Assembly: GCA_028095005.1 (NCBI GenBank)
Contig: CM051462.1
Span: forward strand, 116,674,752-116,738,751
Length of the DNA stretch: 64,000 nucleotides
Direction of reading: 5' to 3'
Source: Rhynchospora pubera
Lineage: Eukaryota; Streptophyta; Magnoliopsida; Poales; Cyperaceae
A program made the position numbers and the translations under genes. Positions 44,830 through 58,318 of the stretch are shown here, piece by piece. The notes below the pieces were generated by a model. It ran no database searches, was not told the origin of the DNA, and saw only the letters and a list, made by a program, of their open reading frames with translations. Positions within the stretch are counted from its first letter, which is position 1; each line of letters opens with the position of its first letter.

Positions 44830-45990
44830 CTAGTGGTTTTTTCGCGCGTTGCGCGAACTATTTTTAAAAATTTTATATCAATTATTGAATTTTTTTTTTA
44901 AATTATCAACATGTCTTATGTTCTCTCATAGCAAACTACACAACTTACATGGATGGCAAAAATATAATATGATAGAAATTAAGATAACATCTTACAAAAT
45001 GATATAAAAATTGAGAAAGGGTGGCTGACAGGTGAGCCCCTGTTCCAATTATTGTAATGTGATCTGTTTTTATTTTTGTTATTTTTTATTAGATTTACTA
45101 TCACAGAGCTATTTCCATAATCAGCACAATCTCTTTATTTGTCTTGTCATTTGCTGCTACTTAACGATATTTTGTTATATTTCTGCGTAGCACAATATTT
45201 TTTTTAAATTTTATATTAATCGTTAAATTTTTTCAATTATTATCATCTGAGATGTTATCATAAAAATTATATTTTTTTATCATGAATTAACATAAGCATG
45301 ATAGAAAATTTTTTAATGTTATATAGCAATAATGAAAACAAATTTTCAGTAAGCATATACTTTTTTCTTTGAGTTAGCAGTTAAGCTGACGTCTTTTGGT
45401 TTAGGATTTTTAATTTACGCTTTGTATGGTTGTTTTTTTTTACTTTATATTATTTTTTTTCCTCTGCTCGCTGAATTTGTGGCTTTAGGTACCAGTACCT
45501 CATTAATTTGGGGCACCAGTATGGCAGTATTTTCATTCAATTTGGTACGAAGGCCTTGTAATCTGACTCTGGTATATTTTCGTGCTATGTGCCCACGGGC
45601 TGTTGTGGGAAAAAAAATCCAAGCGCATCACTAACACCGCCCTCGTGCTGTACCGTCTGCACAGGACAACTGTCTCGCGAACACTTAGCCTGCGCAACGG
45701 GTCAAAAATAAACTGTCAAAGATCCGTTTCGCAAAGGCTGTTTATGAGCGTACGCATGGGATCAGCTGACACCCATGTGGTCTCGATAGGAGAAATGGCT
45801 AAGTGGCTAAGTGGATTTTTTATTTTGGTGCGGCAAACTCTTGTATGATTTCGTATATCTGTGCTTTACTACGTAACCACGTACTCAGCCACTACAACAG
45901 AAAATCCGACTGAAAATACTGTTTGAAGAACTGTTCGCAAACAGTGTTGGATCCGGATTTTGAACCCGGATCCTCACTGCATATTAATAT
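44830..45990 (-). mobile_element. Helitron-like element, 3' terminus at 44830
   Basis: On the minus strand the sequence is a 6-bp-stem hairpin, TCGCGCAACGCGCGA (44842-44856), then AAAAAACCACTAG and a T. A GC-rich hairpin about 10-12 bases before a CTAG-type 3' end, inserted between A and T, is the Helitron signature. A decayed relative of the same tail lies near 45180 (TTCTGCGTAGCACAATATTT, followed by matching AT-rich sequence). The 5' end is not certain; I place it near 45990 only because C/T-rich sequence of the composite repeat resumes there. No Rep/helicase is encoded. Confidence 0.45.
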
Positions 45991-46830
45991 ATGTTTTGAT
46001 TTTGATTGTGCTCCCTTCGCTCTTCTCTCCTCGCACCCTCGGCAACAATCAACGCATTCTCTATCCCTTATCCTGCTCCTCCTGCTCGTCCCTCTATCTC
46101 CTCACCCCCTCCTTTGATTTGGACACCTCTCCCTTTCCCCCCCCATCCCTTCTCTCTTCCTCTTCATCTTTTCCTTCTCACTATTTCTTCTTCTTGATTC
46201 TATGTGCAGATTGGGAGTAAATACTAAATATAAGGGAGTAACTAATAAATATAAGTGCAAATACATATAAGGGAGTAACTAAATAAATATAAGTAAATAA
46301 TGAGTATAAGAGAGTATCTAATACATGTAAGGGAGTATCTAATAAATATAAGTGCACCTCTCTCTTCTCTCTCGATCTCTCACTCTGTCTTCTCCGATCG
46401 CCTCCTCTCCTTCGCTTCCACTCTCACGTGATCGAGCACAGCACCGCCTCTCCTCTCCTCTTTTTCCAACTGATCCCTCCACCCTATCCCTTTTCATCTT
46501 ACCCTTCCAACAAAAATAACACCTCGGGCCACCCTTCCTCCGACCATCCTCCCTCCTCTTCCGCCGCCTCAAAAAACGCCTACTCCAGCTTTTTCAGAGA
46601 AAGACTGGCTATCGTTGCTTGAGCAGTCATTTTCTCGAGCATGGCAAGAGCAACCTTGAGGTTGTCGAGCATGGGAAGTGCAACCTCGAATCGGCCAGCC
46701 TCAGTTTTCTCACTACCTCCCTCTCACACACTGGTGAGGAGACGGCTGACGGCTGACAATAATGGAAGTGGCTGACGGTTGGTGAAGAGATGACGGCTGA
46801 TGACTGACAAAGTTTGAGCAAAGATTGAAC
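45991..46830. repeat. C/T-rich and GGGAGTA array sequence, right part of the third composite repeat
   Basis: 46000-46195 is C/T-rich. 46200-46350 holds ATAAGGGAGTAACTAATAAA words almost identical to those at 4.5 kb. 46360-46600 is again C/T-rich, and 46735-46810 contains tandem GACGGCTGA words. The purine-rich arm seen in the other composites is missing, so this copy is rearranged or truncated. Confidence 0.45.
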
Positions 46831-46984
46831 CTGCTATGGGAAAAGAGTTTGACATTTTCACTTGATTTCTTGCTGTCAATATTCTATGGGTTTTGATTTG
46901 AGACGAGAAAAGATTTTGTAAAGTTTCAAATTGAATTGTTTCTCTATTTGGTTTCTTGATTTGCTGGTAAAAGCTGAGAAGGAC

Positions 46985-47235
46985 AGAAGATGTAGTAGCT
47001 TGCTTTGCTGGTATAATAGATTTATTGACTTTTTTTATACTGTTTTACTGGTTTTAAACTGGTTTATTTGATTTTCTGGTAAAACAAATTTACTGGTTTT
47101 TTTATACTGGTTTACTTGATTTTCTGGTAAAACATGTTTATTGGTTTTTTTATACAGATTTACTAATTTTTTTTACTGGTTTACTTGTTTTTTTAATGAT
47201 GGTTTACTTGATTTGCTGGTGGTTTTTTCATAGTA
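46985..47235. repeat. Degenerate minisatellite of GGTTTACTTGATTTTCTGGT
   Basis: A unit of roughly 45-55 bases, with TTTATACTGGTTTACTTGAT followed by TTTCTGGTAAAACA, is repeated about four times with decay. It is non-coding. Confidence 0.65.
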
Positions 47236-49261
47236 CTAAGCAATACAGTTCTTAATGATGTTATTTAGAAATTCACATGTTATTTGTAATGATGTTATTT
47301 GTACTAAACAAATACAGTTGTAATGATCTATGCTATGATGTTATTTGTAATGTTCAATATCTTTTTTTTTTTATTTGCACGTTCTCAACATAAGATGCTA
47401 TTTGCAGTCACAGAGGAAAAAATGGAACAATACGAAAAGAAAATATAAAAACACATGTCAAGACACGGTTAAAAATTTTAAACGGTAAAACTGTTTTGAT
47501 CGTCTAATTATAACGAAACGATCGATGCAAAAAATATGGATGGACGAAACGAAAAACGTTAAAAGGAAAAAAATTGCGTATAATCACGAAACGATCAACG
47601 AAAGAACTCATTTTCGTGGTCGTTTGCCACGTTATGCAGCCCTAATTATATGTTGCAAACAACGAACTATTAACTGGTCCGAACTATAGAGGCCCCGTCC
47701 TTTGGATTTGACGGAGGAGGTTTTTTTAAATTGGTGCGTGCAGCGTGCTATAAACTGGTGGCCTGGTGCCATCCGATTATTTGGACCATTTCAACTTTGA
47801 AACAGTATTTAGTTCAAATTTTTCATCTATTTCAAAATTTATGCTAAACAAATTGATAATAGATATTTCAATATCAGTAATATTAAAACTGAAATTAAAA
47901 CTATTTGTAGTTAATTGATAAGAAAATTAGAACATAAATTGTAATTAACTTTACCTCCATGGTCTACCTCACTATTCCAATCCCGGCATCCAAACAATTT
48001 ATTTGTAACTCCGAATATAATAATATTTTCTACAAGTTGAATCAAAACTAATTTTAATCACTAATCCAATAAATGGTAGATGTGAATTATGTACGAATTT
48101 ACAAATGCGAATTAAGTATTAACCACGAAATAAATTGACTGATTTTGTTAAGTGAACTGACATGTGTATATTTACCAATTAATTCTCAATTATTAAATAT
48201 TTAAAACTTATTGATATATACAAAATTATAAACACTATAAATATGATTTGAATGTCAGGACAACGATGAGTATCAAGACATATCATAACATAGGGCAGAT
48301 TGAAAATGAAGATATATATTGCTTCAAATTAACATAACGAATATAAATATTTATTATCAAGACATTATAAACATTATAACCATTAATTATAAGCAGTACT
48401 AATATGATTATAAGTGTTTACCAATACTTATTGTTTATACAATACTATTTATACGTTAACTGACATGTGTATATTTATTATTTACCAATTAGTTTTAATT
48501 ATTATCAGATTGATTTGATCAACATGATTAAACTTAATAAGATAATTTGTTGTGAAAAGTCTTTTTTTTTCTTAATTATTCGCTGTTATATATATTGTAA
48601 TGTTTGCGTTTTCCACCGAGAATCAAGTCTGAACAAACGAATACGAATCATTTCATAATAATCATATATATGTACACAAAAGCACATGCATACACGCTGA
48701 AAGAAGAACAAATATATAAATGGTAATATTTTTCAAGCTATATATACGGCACTAGACAACGATGTTTCCGCTGCAGTGTGTTGTTATTTATATATTCAAG
48801 ACCAATCGCCGCGGTCTAAAATATTATCAGTTTATCACCATGACAACAGTATCCAGCTATCTGCCTCTCTTTGTTTTTCGACTGTAATTAAATAAATGGA
48901 AACAAACAATAGACAGTACTTCAGTTTAATTAGTTTCCTTCAAAAGAAAAAAAAGGAAAAAAAAAAGAAAATTCATTCTTTTCTGCTGCATGCATTTTAT
49001 GAATATAAATATTAATGAATTGTATTATAATTTATATGAAAATTCCAAACTTAAAAAAGATTTTGATGAGGGAAAAAAATATATACATTTGCGTTGATAG
49101 TACAACAGACGCCCTAGGTATATTTATGGGCTTAAGTATTACGCTGGCATTGACTTCTACCTAGCTGTTTGAATTGTATAAAAAAATAACAATAAACAAG
49201 TTAGCGGTTTGATAGGTACATTAATGTAATGGACTAATAATAATAATAATAATAATATATA
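47236..49261. other. Intergenic stretch, nothing firmly recognised
   Basis: AT-rich. 47480-47640 carries ACGAAACGATC words and ends GCAGCCCTA, similar in style to a hAT-like MITE end, but I found no matching left end or target duplication. A short (AAT)n run lies at about 49235-49256. Confidence 0.4.
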
Positions 49262-49441
49262 GAGAAAATTTAATATGCATCATAGTGCATAAGGTTTTCT
49301 ATGTATCGCGAATTTTTTCGGAGGTATTTTTGTAAATTGACAAATCTAATTTAACCAATCTAATCTACATATTGAATTAAATCTTATAGCAAACCAAATT
49401 TTACAATTTTTTAGATTTTATTACTATTTTTTTGAATTTTT
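49262..49441. mobile_element. Single arm of the fold-back MITE family
   Basis: About 180 bases match the left arm of the element at 27439: GAGAAAATTTAATATGCATC, ACAAATCTAATTTAACCAAT, TAGATTTTATTACTATTTTT. The second arm and loop are absent, and the match ends at the palindrome centre. This fits deletion of one arm of the hairpin. Confidence 0.7.
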
Positions 49442-49742
49442 ATAATATATATATCTCACCTTTGTAAATAAAGCCTTTCAAAATTTAAGGACTTCAATGA
49501 ATCCGGTCAGAACTTTTACATGCTCCAAAACTTTGCCCGCTCTGACGATACTGAAAATTGGAGGACTTCAATAGCAATCGTATATTTTCGTTTTAATATC
49601 AAATCTTTTTTTTTTATAAAATCCAATAATTATATTCCTTAGTATCGGCGTTAAATTCGAACCTCTATAGATTAGCAATATTAAATATTTTTTCTGCTGT
49701 GTATATTGCTACGTACCATATGCTTCTAGCAATATATGTGGT
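49442..49742. other. Spacer, nothing recognised
   Basis: AT-rich spacer between the fold-back arm and the next hAT-like MITE. Its last 8 bases, TATGTGGT, are the target duplication of that MITE. Confidence 0.4.
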
Positions 49743-50060
49743 TAGGGGTGTCAATTAATATCATGCCGGTTGGCACGTTTTCGTTTCGTTCCGTCTAAAC
49801 GGAAAAAAACGAAAGGGCAGATAGGTTTCGTTCTAAAAAATGAAACGGAAATAAAATAGCAATTTTACATCTTATAGAGACTGGATGAGATGGAGAACGA
49901 AAATGGGGTAATTACAATGAAAAATAGAAAACGAAACGAAAATGGAATAAAAAAAATGTTTTATTTTCTGAAACGGAATAGAAACAAAAGAGTAGTTTTG
50001 TTCCGTTTCCAACACGAAAGAAGCTAATTCTGCTAACGTTTTTCACATTTGACACCCCTA
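49743..50060. mobile_element. hAT-like MITE, 318 bp
   Basis: Ends TAGGGGTGTCAA and the reverse complement of TTTGACACCCCTA. The exact 8-bp duplication TATGTGGT is at 49735-49742 and 50061-50068. Subterminal words GAAACGGAA, CGAAAATGG and TTCGTTTCGTTCC repeat in both halves. It is non-coding. Confidence 0.88.
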
Positions 50061-50068
50061 TATGTGGT

Positions 50069-51280
50069 TCGATCACATTCTATCAATTTCTGCATGGCAG
50101 CAGATACAGTGGCTTAACAGAAGTGGCTAAATTTAAGTATTTCCATCCCACTTGCAAAGTAATTAACTAAGTACCAATGTTAGTGTGCTAATTATGATTT
50201 TATTTGCAGAAATTGGGAATAATTAATTAGTAGAATATATTATCTTTTACAATTTTAGAAATGAAGGTGCTCTTATAAATCACAATTTTTCATTCTATCT
50301 TCACGGAAAATTTTTATTATAAATTTCGTGCATTTGTCTACTCTGTTTTCATGGTAATAATAAAATAAATTTTATAATGGTCGTAGAAATATTATCAATG
50401 TACCATGTTCCTCCTTACAATTTCAAAAATCCCATTTCATCCTTAAAGTTTTTAATTAAAAAATTGAACTACAATCATAAACCTATAGAAAGAGCAGTTG
50501 AAATTCACTTTATCATTCTTGTCATTACGTAGTAAACCAATGGTGAGATAATATGTAATATATCATTTTAAAATTATAACAACATGACCATTGCTGGTAT
50601 AGTATCGATTCAAAGTTATTTCATGCCGTTAATAACTATGATCTCCAAATGACCACATTTGCTGTAATATGTTTATCACTATATATGTCAATATTACATT
50701 CAATGATGTTGCAATGATAAATGAAAATATTATTTTTTTTTCAATTGGCATTAATATATGATCAGATTGTCACAAATTGAAAATTTTAAGAACCAATTTG
50801 ATACGTCAGAATTCTACAAACCAAAATGATAGACAAATAACATTTTTAGTGATGTTTCCGTAATTTACTCAGATATTTAGGTAAATTTGTGCTTTGTAAA
50901 TATTTTTGACAAAATCTCAGTAAACTCAGATAATGCGGAATTGCGAACTCGCTTTCGCTTCCCCGGTCTGGCAGTCGGCCAGTCGCTCTCCTGCCTGGCT
51001 GCCTCCAAACTGAACGTCTGAACCTAACTAACTAATCTCCTTCCCAAACACATCTCTCTGGATGTTTTTATGCAACGAGTCACATACTGGACTCCCAGCA
51101 TCCAATCCCTCTCCAAAATAGTCCGCTTCACTAACATCTTCAGAAATCATCTCATCAAATCTGATAAAACCCTCGCATCTCCATTTTCCTCTCATTTATT
51201 AACGCACAAACACAGCCCTAATTTCACAAGACTCGCTCGCACTCGTTTGTTGCTCTCTCTCGCTCTTCATCTCTGCAACA
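50069..51280. other. Upstream region of the arabinogalactan protein gene
   Basis: AT-rich to about 50930, then more GC-balanced and C/T-rich towards the start codon at 51281, consistent with promoter and 5' UTR. I could not choose a TATA box with confidence. The frame at 51070-51372 overlaps the gene in another phase and is a shadow. Confidence 0.4.
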
Positions 51281-53158
51281 ATGGGGAAGCGAGCGATTCT
51301 TTGTTTCGCATTTGTTCTCTTGACAGTGCATTCTGTCCACTCTCAACCGGCCGCGGCTCCTTCAACCACTAGCACACCGGCTGCCGCTACTCCTGCTACA
51401 CCCCCAGCTACTCCTCCACCACCTGCTAAGCCTGTCACACCGGCTGCTTCACCAGCGACGCCTCCTACTACACCGACCCCACCACCGAAGGCTCCTCCAC
51501 CATCCCCATTGTCTAACGCCACTACCCCTGTCCCGTCTCCAGAAGCACCTCCTGCTGCTCCTCCTATGCCGCCTCCCGCCAAGTCACCAGCACCGGCCAA
51601 GTCACCGCCTGTTCTAGCCCCCACCGTGCCGGAACCTTCTGCAGAGGTACGCACAGTGAACCAATTTGTTGAAAAGGTTTTTGACATCTTATTCATATTT
51701 CAAAATTTTAAAGGAACTTTTTCTTCTAATTGAAACTGATCATTGTGCATGAAAATAATTTTTAACATCTTATTCATGTAATATGATTATATGAGGATCT
51801 TTTCCAGAATATAATCAAACTCAGACACAGAGAAAATTGAATCTGCTACTGTAATGTTGGCCAACTAGCTTAACATATTTATGGAAAAAAAAATTACTAA
51901 TTCCTTACCGTTAACGACAACAAATTAAGCACTAAGCTGATGTTATACTTATACATTACGAATAAATTCAGAGAAATTTTTATTAATTTAAACCACAGTT
52001 TAATGAGTCAATTATGAAATGCATTTACGTCTATATTTTTTCAGAAAAAAATAAATACATTGAGAACTTGTTTAATTTCTTAAATATGTAAAGGTGCCGG
52101 CAGCTGCACCACCTAAGCCTGTGGAAGCACCAGCCCCTGCTCCAAGTAAGAAGAAGAAATCACCTCCGCCACCGAAGAAGAAGACCAAAGCCCCTGCTCC
52201 GGCCCCACTTGCAAAAAGCCCACCAGCACCGCCACTTTCCGAGTCGCCTTCTACATCTGCCGATGCACCCGGACCTAGCGGTGGTGATGTTTCGGATGTT
52301 ACTACGGTATGAATTTTATGGTTCCTTATTGCATTTTCAGTTTAATTCTGTTAGCTTTTGACTGAAACTACACGTGGAAAATTAGGATGCCTTTGTGTGC
52401 ATGCATAACTAATTTTATTATCTTCTTTAAATAGAAAATTTAAAAGAGTTGATCAGAAAAATATTACAAGACAAGAAACCGGTAGATATAGAATTTTAAA
52501 TATAAAGGTCTGCATCTTCGATTGAAGGAAAGCTACAGAACATTTTAATTTTGCACACTACAGTTCAAAGTTCAAACAACAGTTGGCAAACTCGAGGATG
52601 CAGCTGAGTACGTAATTAATAAGATGTTTTTAAATATTGCAAATAAACTACGTCAAACGTGAGAACCTGTACTAATCTCAACTTAAGATTTCATCTTGTC
52701 GTCCCCCCCCCCCCCCTTTTATACCTTTTGACAAGGATTAGTGCGGGGCAATTTTGTTTGCGCATTAAGAAAATTTGTTTTATATTAATCAAGTCTTGTT
52801 GATTTTATTAATGTGCGATCCTCATTAATTTTATTTGGTCATGACTCATGAGTAAAATATTGCATTTTGTTTTTGATGTTATGGAATTCCAATTTTGTTA
52901 CTAATGTATTTTTGTAATTTCTTCGGGTGTCCTGTCCCTTTGACCAAACTAATTATTGAACGTGGAGTTCTGACAGCAGATCGCATCTAATCACACTATA
53001 ATTAGTTTTGTAATTAACAAATGAATTCCATGTGCTGTTTAATCAATGCTGATTCCATTTTGGCGTTTTGACAGAACGGGGCAAGGGAAGTTAGATCAGG
53101 ATTGAGCTGGCTACTCTCGGCGTACGCCGTACTGATGGGCCTGGCTTTGGTATTATAG
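51281..53158 (+). CDS. Lysine-rich classical arabinogalactan protein, GPI-anchored (3 exons, 220 aa)
   Basis: Exons 51281-51646, 52094-52306 and 53075-53158. Both introns (GTACGC...AG, GTATGA...CAG) fall between codons. Residues 1-22 are a signal peptide (MGKRAILCFAFVLLTVHSVHS). Residues about 23-190 are dominated by Pro, Ala, Thr and Ser with AP, PA, SP and TP dipeptides, the pattern for hydroxyproline-linked arabinogalactan. A short lysine-rich segment, SKKKKSPPPPKKKTKAPAP, interrupts it near residues 143-161, as in the AGP17/18/19 group. Exon 3 encodes a small-residue GPI cleavage region followed by a hydrophobic tail (GLSWLLSAYAVLMGLALVL). Family role: a plasma-membrane and wall proteoglycan in growth and signalling. 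The order signal, PAST, Lys-rich, PAST, GPI is complete. The exact orthologue cannot be named from such low-complexity sequence. Confidence 0.9.
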
Positions 53159-53358
53159 AGAGGTGAACTTTGTAGTTTTTCTCCAGGCTCCAGCTCTATT
53201 GGGAGTTGTAATCTTGTCAAATTCTTGGGCCATGTTGGTGCAAGGTCTATGGACTTGTTTCGGTGGCTTTGTTTATTCGGCCAGGCTGGCTTTAACAACT
53301 CATATTCAATTAAATTCTTTTTTTCCATCCATTATGTATTATGTGTATGGAGATCGAT

Positions 53359-53364
53359 AATAAA
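53359..53364 (+). terminator. Polyadenylation signal of the arabinogalactan protein gene
   Basis: AATAAA 200 bases after the stop codon at 53158. It is the first canonical hexamer downstream, inside a plausible 3' UTR. Confidence 0.5.
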
Positions 53365-54929
53365 TTTTCAATTTATTATTCGATATTGTGACATGGTCTA
53401 CCTTTTGAGTTCTGAGAATCTTTAGATATTAGTGCCACCAAAGTACAGAAGTTACAATTAGTTAAATTAAGTCAAACAGTAAATTAATGCAACTTCCTTT
53501 TTTTTAAAAAAAAGTTTTAGATAGATTAGTTATAATTACCTTCACAAATATCAATACCTTTGCCCTTTGGGAATAAGTATACAAAAGAAAAATTTTAATT
53601 ATATAACATTGAAGAATGATGTGCAGAGAAGTTGTTACTGTACAGAGCACTCGCGAAAAAATTTATAGATAGAATGTTTTGTAAAAGACCTACTGTAGAC
53701 AGGGTTGCTTTTGAATAATTGATGAATTCTTAATCCTTCTTCAATGTGAATTTCATTTCAATAGAATTATAGAAACTTCACGTTCGGCACTTTATTATAG
53801 CTTATCATTTTTAGAAGGGTACTTTATTATAGCTTATCGTCGGTTTATTATGTGGTTTTCTTAATTGAAGACAGCATGTTTGAAAGTATTAATTTAAAAT
53901 GGGAACTGAGAATTAAATATAAAAACAATTTTGTTGTAATTAATTGTTCATTTTTTTTAATTTAGTGCAAATTACTTAAAAGCACATTGGACATGTACGT
54001 TTTGTAACTTGTAAGCATCTCCTTTTTCTTTTCTTCTTTCATTTTTTTTTCTAAAGCATCACCAAATCATTAATTGATCATAAATAGAACAATTCGGTAA
54101 TGGACTAAATTTTTATCGGGATGAATTTATGTTGTTCATTTAAAATTATGAATGAATATAATTAATCATAAAATAAAATATGTGGACAAATTATGAAATT
54201 TAATGACTATTCTTCAAAAAACAGCAAAAGATGTTCCAATATGTGGACAAATAAAAAAAAATAAAATAATGTTAGGCAATGAAACTATCTGATTGAATCT
54301 TTTAACGATACAAGTGGATATTTTTTCAAAAAATAAATTATTTAAATACCACCTGACTCTTTTAATGGATGTTTTCATAAGTAGCAATGATATTGAAAAA
54401 TTCAATAAAAGAAAATTCTGAATTTGACAACTTTTTTTATGAATGAATTTGACAACCTACAAACTATCAGGTAGAAGCAAATATCAACTTCATGCAGACA
54501 AAAAGAATGAAAAGAAAAATCAACTAATTTCCAGGATTAATCAGCCTCAAACAGAGAAAATTAGGCAACTCCATGCGGCATACCAAACTCTCTCTGATGT
54601 TATACCGAAAGCTACACCTTCCCGGACGTAGTAATATAAAATACGTTTCCTGACAGACTCTCAAGATTTCCGCAATTCTCAAAATTACAAGTGAACTCTA
54701 GTAGAATTAAACCGTCTGATACTTAGTGTACGGCCCAGATTCAACGTAAACTCTCCATTCAATTTGAGAGGATCCGAACCACACCATGAAATTGGGCTCA
54801 CTACCTTCATCATCAATTAATAATATTCAAAAAAAGAAACTCCATCAATTAATCATAATCAGTCACGCAACTGGAACAAAAATACAAAACTCCAACTCAA
54901 ACAGCTATAATGATCCTCATCCACATTCT
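53365..54929. other. Intergenic stretch between the AGP and reductase genes
   Basis: AT-rich, no element ends found. From about 54640 the sequence becomes the proximal promoter of the reductase gene. The frames at 54214-54405 and 54443-54631 are unsupported. Confidence 0.4.
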
Positions 54930-54937
54930 CCACGTGG
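54930..54937 (+). promoter_or_regulatory. G-box CCACGTGG
   Basis: A perfect palindromic G-box lies 9 bases upstream of the TATA box of the reductase gene. G-boxes bind bZIP and bHLH factors linked to light, abscisic acid, jasmonate and stress responses. The very short distance to TATA is notable. Confidence 0.6.
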
Positions 54938-54946
54938 ATAGTACTC

Positions 54947-54954
54947 TATAAATA
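54947..54954 (+). promoter_or_regulatory. TATA box of the reductase gene
   Basis: TATAAATA lies 112 bases before the start codon at 55059. Transcription would begin near 54980, giving a 5' UTR of about 80 bases. Confidence 0.7.
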
Positions 54955-54971
54955 ATTTGAATAAAGAATAA

Positions 54972-56261
<1,290 letters not shown>

Positions 56262-56401
56262 AAATGGATGTTTCAATCTTATGGTTAGTGGTTCTTTTGT
56301 TGAATAATATTTGTTTCTGTTCATAATTTGCTTTTGTTTCTTGTTTCAATTTGAAGCAACACAATCAGAAAACAGTAATTTGTGTTGATCTTGTGTTGGG
56401 A

Positions 56402-56407
56402 AATAAA
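56402..56407 (+). terminator. Polyadenylation signal of the reductase gene
   Basis: AATAAA 141 bases after the stop codon at 56261. An earlier AATAAT near 56304 is a weaker candidate. Confidence 0.5.
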
Positions 56408-58310
56408 GAGAGTTATGAGAAATAATATTGTGTATTATATAGTATATGCAAAGCACTTGGAAATTAGAAGCAGATCAAATGACGAGTGTCGATGTTCTTC
56501 TAGCTCTTTGCAAAATGTTACAATATTATTAATTGTGCTAATGTATAGTGTAAAGTAATACTGAAGTTTTTCTTTCAATGAGTACAAAACAAACCTGACT
56601 TCAAAACTTTCTAAATGAACGAAGTCTACCTAAAATGACCAGAGATGGCAAATTGGAGTATGCTGCTGCCAAGGAACTAGCATGAGTACTTGAAGTTCTT
56701 TTTATGTAAGCATCCCACAACAACTAGCGCTTATACATTTTTACTTGGAAGCCAGAAACAGCAAGTTGATGGCTATTATAAGCACAATTAGTATTTCCTT
56801 GAATGATAATCAACATTCTTTGCATCTGGATCATCATATTATTTTGCATGTTAATGATCATCCCAGTGTATTTTGACTTGTAAGTAAGCATATTCAGTCT
56901 AAAGGTAATTGTATATTTGCCAATTATGTAATGGTGCTGTTTTTTTTTTGTCCAAAATACTTCTGGCGACAGATATTGTTTTGATTTGTTGGTTTGACTT
57001 GTAGTTCCACAAGGATACACCATATTTTGCACAATTTGTTTTCTGATGTCATTGATATTGCCCCAAAAGCTTAGTATATTGACTTTTTGGTTTCATGAGA
57101 AAATTCTTGATGTGTTGTTACTTGGACTAATGTTCCCTATTTGAGAATAATGCTATTAGTTCAGCAGATGGTGGCATTGTACATACATTTGAAGTTGTGC
57201 TGTGGTGCTTTACAAAGTATTGGCACTCAATTATTTGCCTCTAAATTCAAATCTCTAAGCCTCTAATATGATCTGGATTGTAAGTTTGTTTAAAGGCCTA
57301 GTTTAGTTTAATTAAATATTTATTTGAATATGGGAAAATAAAAAGCCATTAGGTTTTTAAAAATTCATCCTTTGTATTTTAGAATGTGAGAATAATGTCT
57401 AAATAAATTAATTGATTGATTCATACATTCATTGTTCAATTTAAAAAGTTCATGTACTTCTGAAGATATCTAAATCGTAAAAATTAAGTTTTATTTGTTT
57501 GTAATATTATTTTGCCTATATTATATATTGATGCACATGATAACCATTTTTCAAAATTTCATAGCACCGTCTCTTTTAAGATGTGATGTCTAGATATATT
57601 GGTTGGCTTCAATCCATTTTGAATCCTGAAAATCTAACTATAGAACCAAATTATTTATTTGCTTGTGCTTTGGAAAGTCTCGTGGCATATTATTTATTCC
57701 TATCAAGCATTCAATACAGTCTGAGCAAAATACAGAAAACTTCATTAGCATTGTGGTAATCTAAACTTTTACATCAATAAGCAAATGTTGATCCTGTCAC
57801 TGTTTTATCGAAGCTAAAATGAAAGACGTTATAACAGACATGCAAAATTTTAGTTGAATTTGATTGGAAATAGACCATCAGAGGCCCTTGTTATGATACC
57901 TGTGAAAGCTTGAATCTACTAACACTCGAAAAAAAAAAAAACTATTTCGTACTGTTCACCAGGTTGCATAGCTGGTACTAACATGTATCATCTGGCATGA
58001 GCATGAAAACCTTCAATCAGGACATTTATATCTGTTTTGATTCTGATTTAACAAGGTATAGAAAAGTATTCTGTGTTATTTATTTCTTAGTTTGGGTGTA
58101 TTTATTAATTTAATCGTTTTTTTTTCTTTTCTTCGAAAAGAGAGCTGTAGAAATCATAGGGACTTACTTTGGTTCTTGATCCGTAAAAGTTTATAATTTC
58201 TCAAAAACAGGCAGCTGATAGACGCTCAATCTGTACTGGTACAGGAGGCCAGTCAAAAACCTTGCTAAACTCATAATCCTAAATTTTATAAACTTTGTTT
58301 TGAAACTGGT
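56408..58310. other. Intergenic stretch, nothing recognised
   Basis: AT-rich, with no coding frame of note and no element ends. The frame at 56724-57032 on the minus strand lacks any recognisable domain. Confidence 0.4.
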
Positions 58311-58318
58311 ATTATTAC

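Noticed and set aside
45940..45985. Possible tRNA T-arm from TTTTGAACCCGGATCC
   Set aside because: The GGATCCG...CGGATCC match is a short inverted repeat; no acceptor stem, D-arm or anticodon arm could be fitted around it.
47400..47640. hAT-like MITE ending GCAGCCCTA
   Set aside because: Only one end-like sequence is visible; no matching left end and no 8-bp duplication.
51343..51696. Glycine-rich 117-codon minus-strand frame
   Set aside because: Reverse complement of the proline/alanine codons of the arabinogalactan protein gene; glycine-rich antisense frames are expected there.
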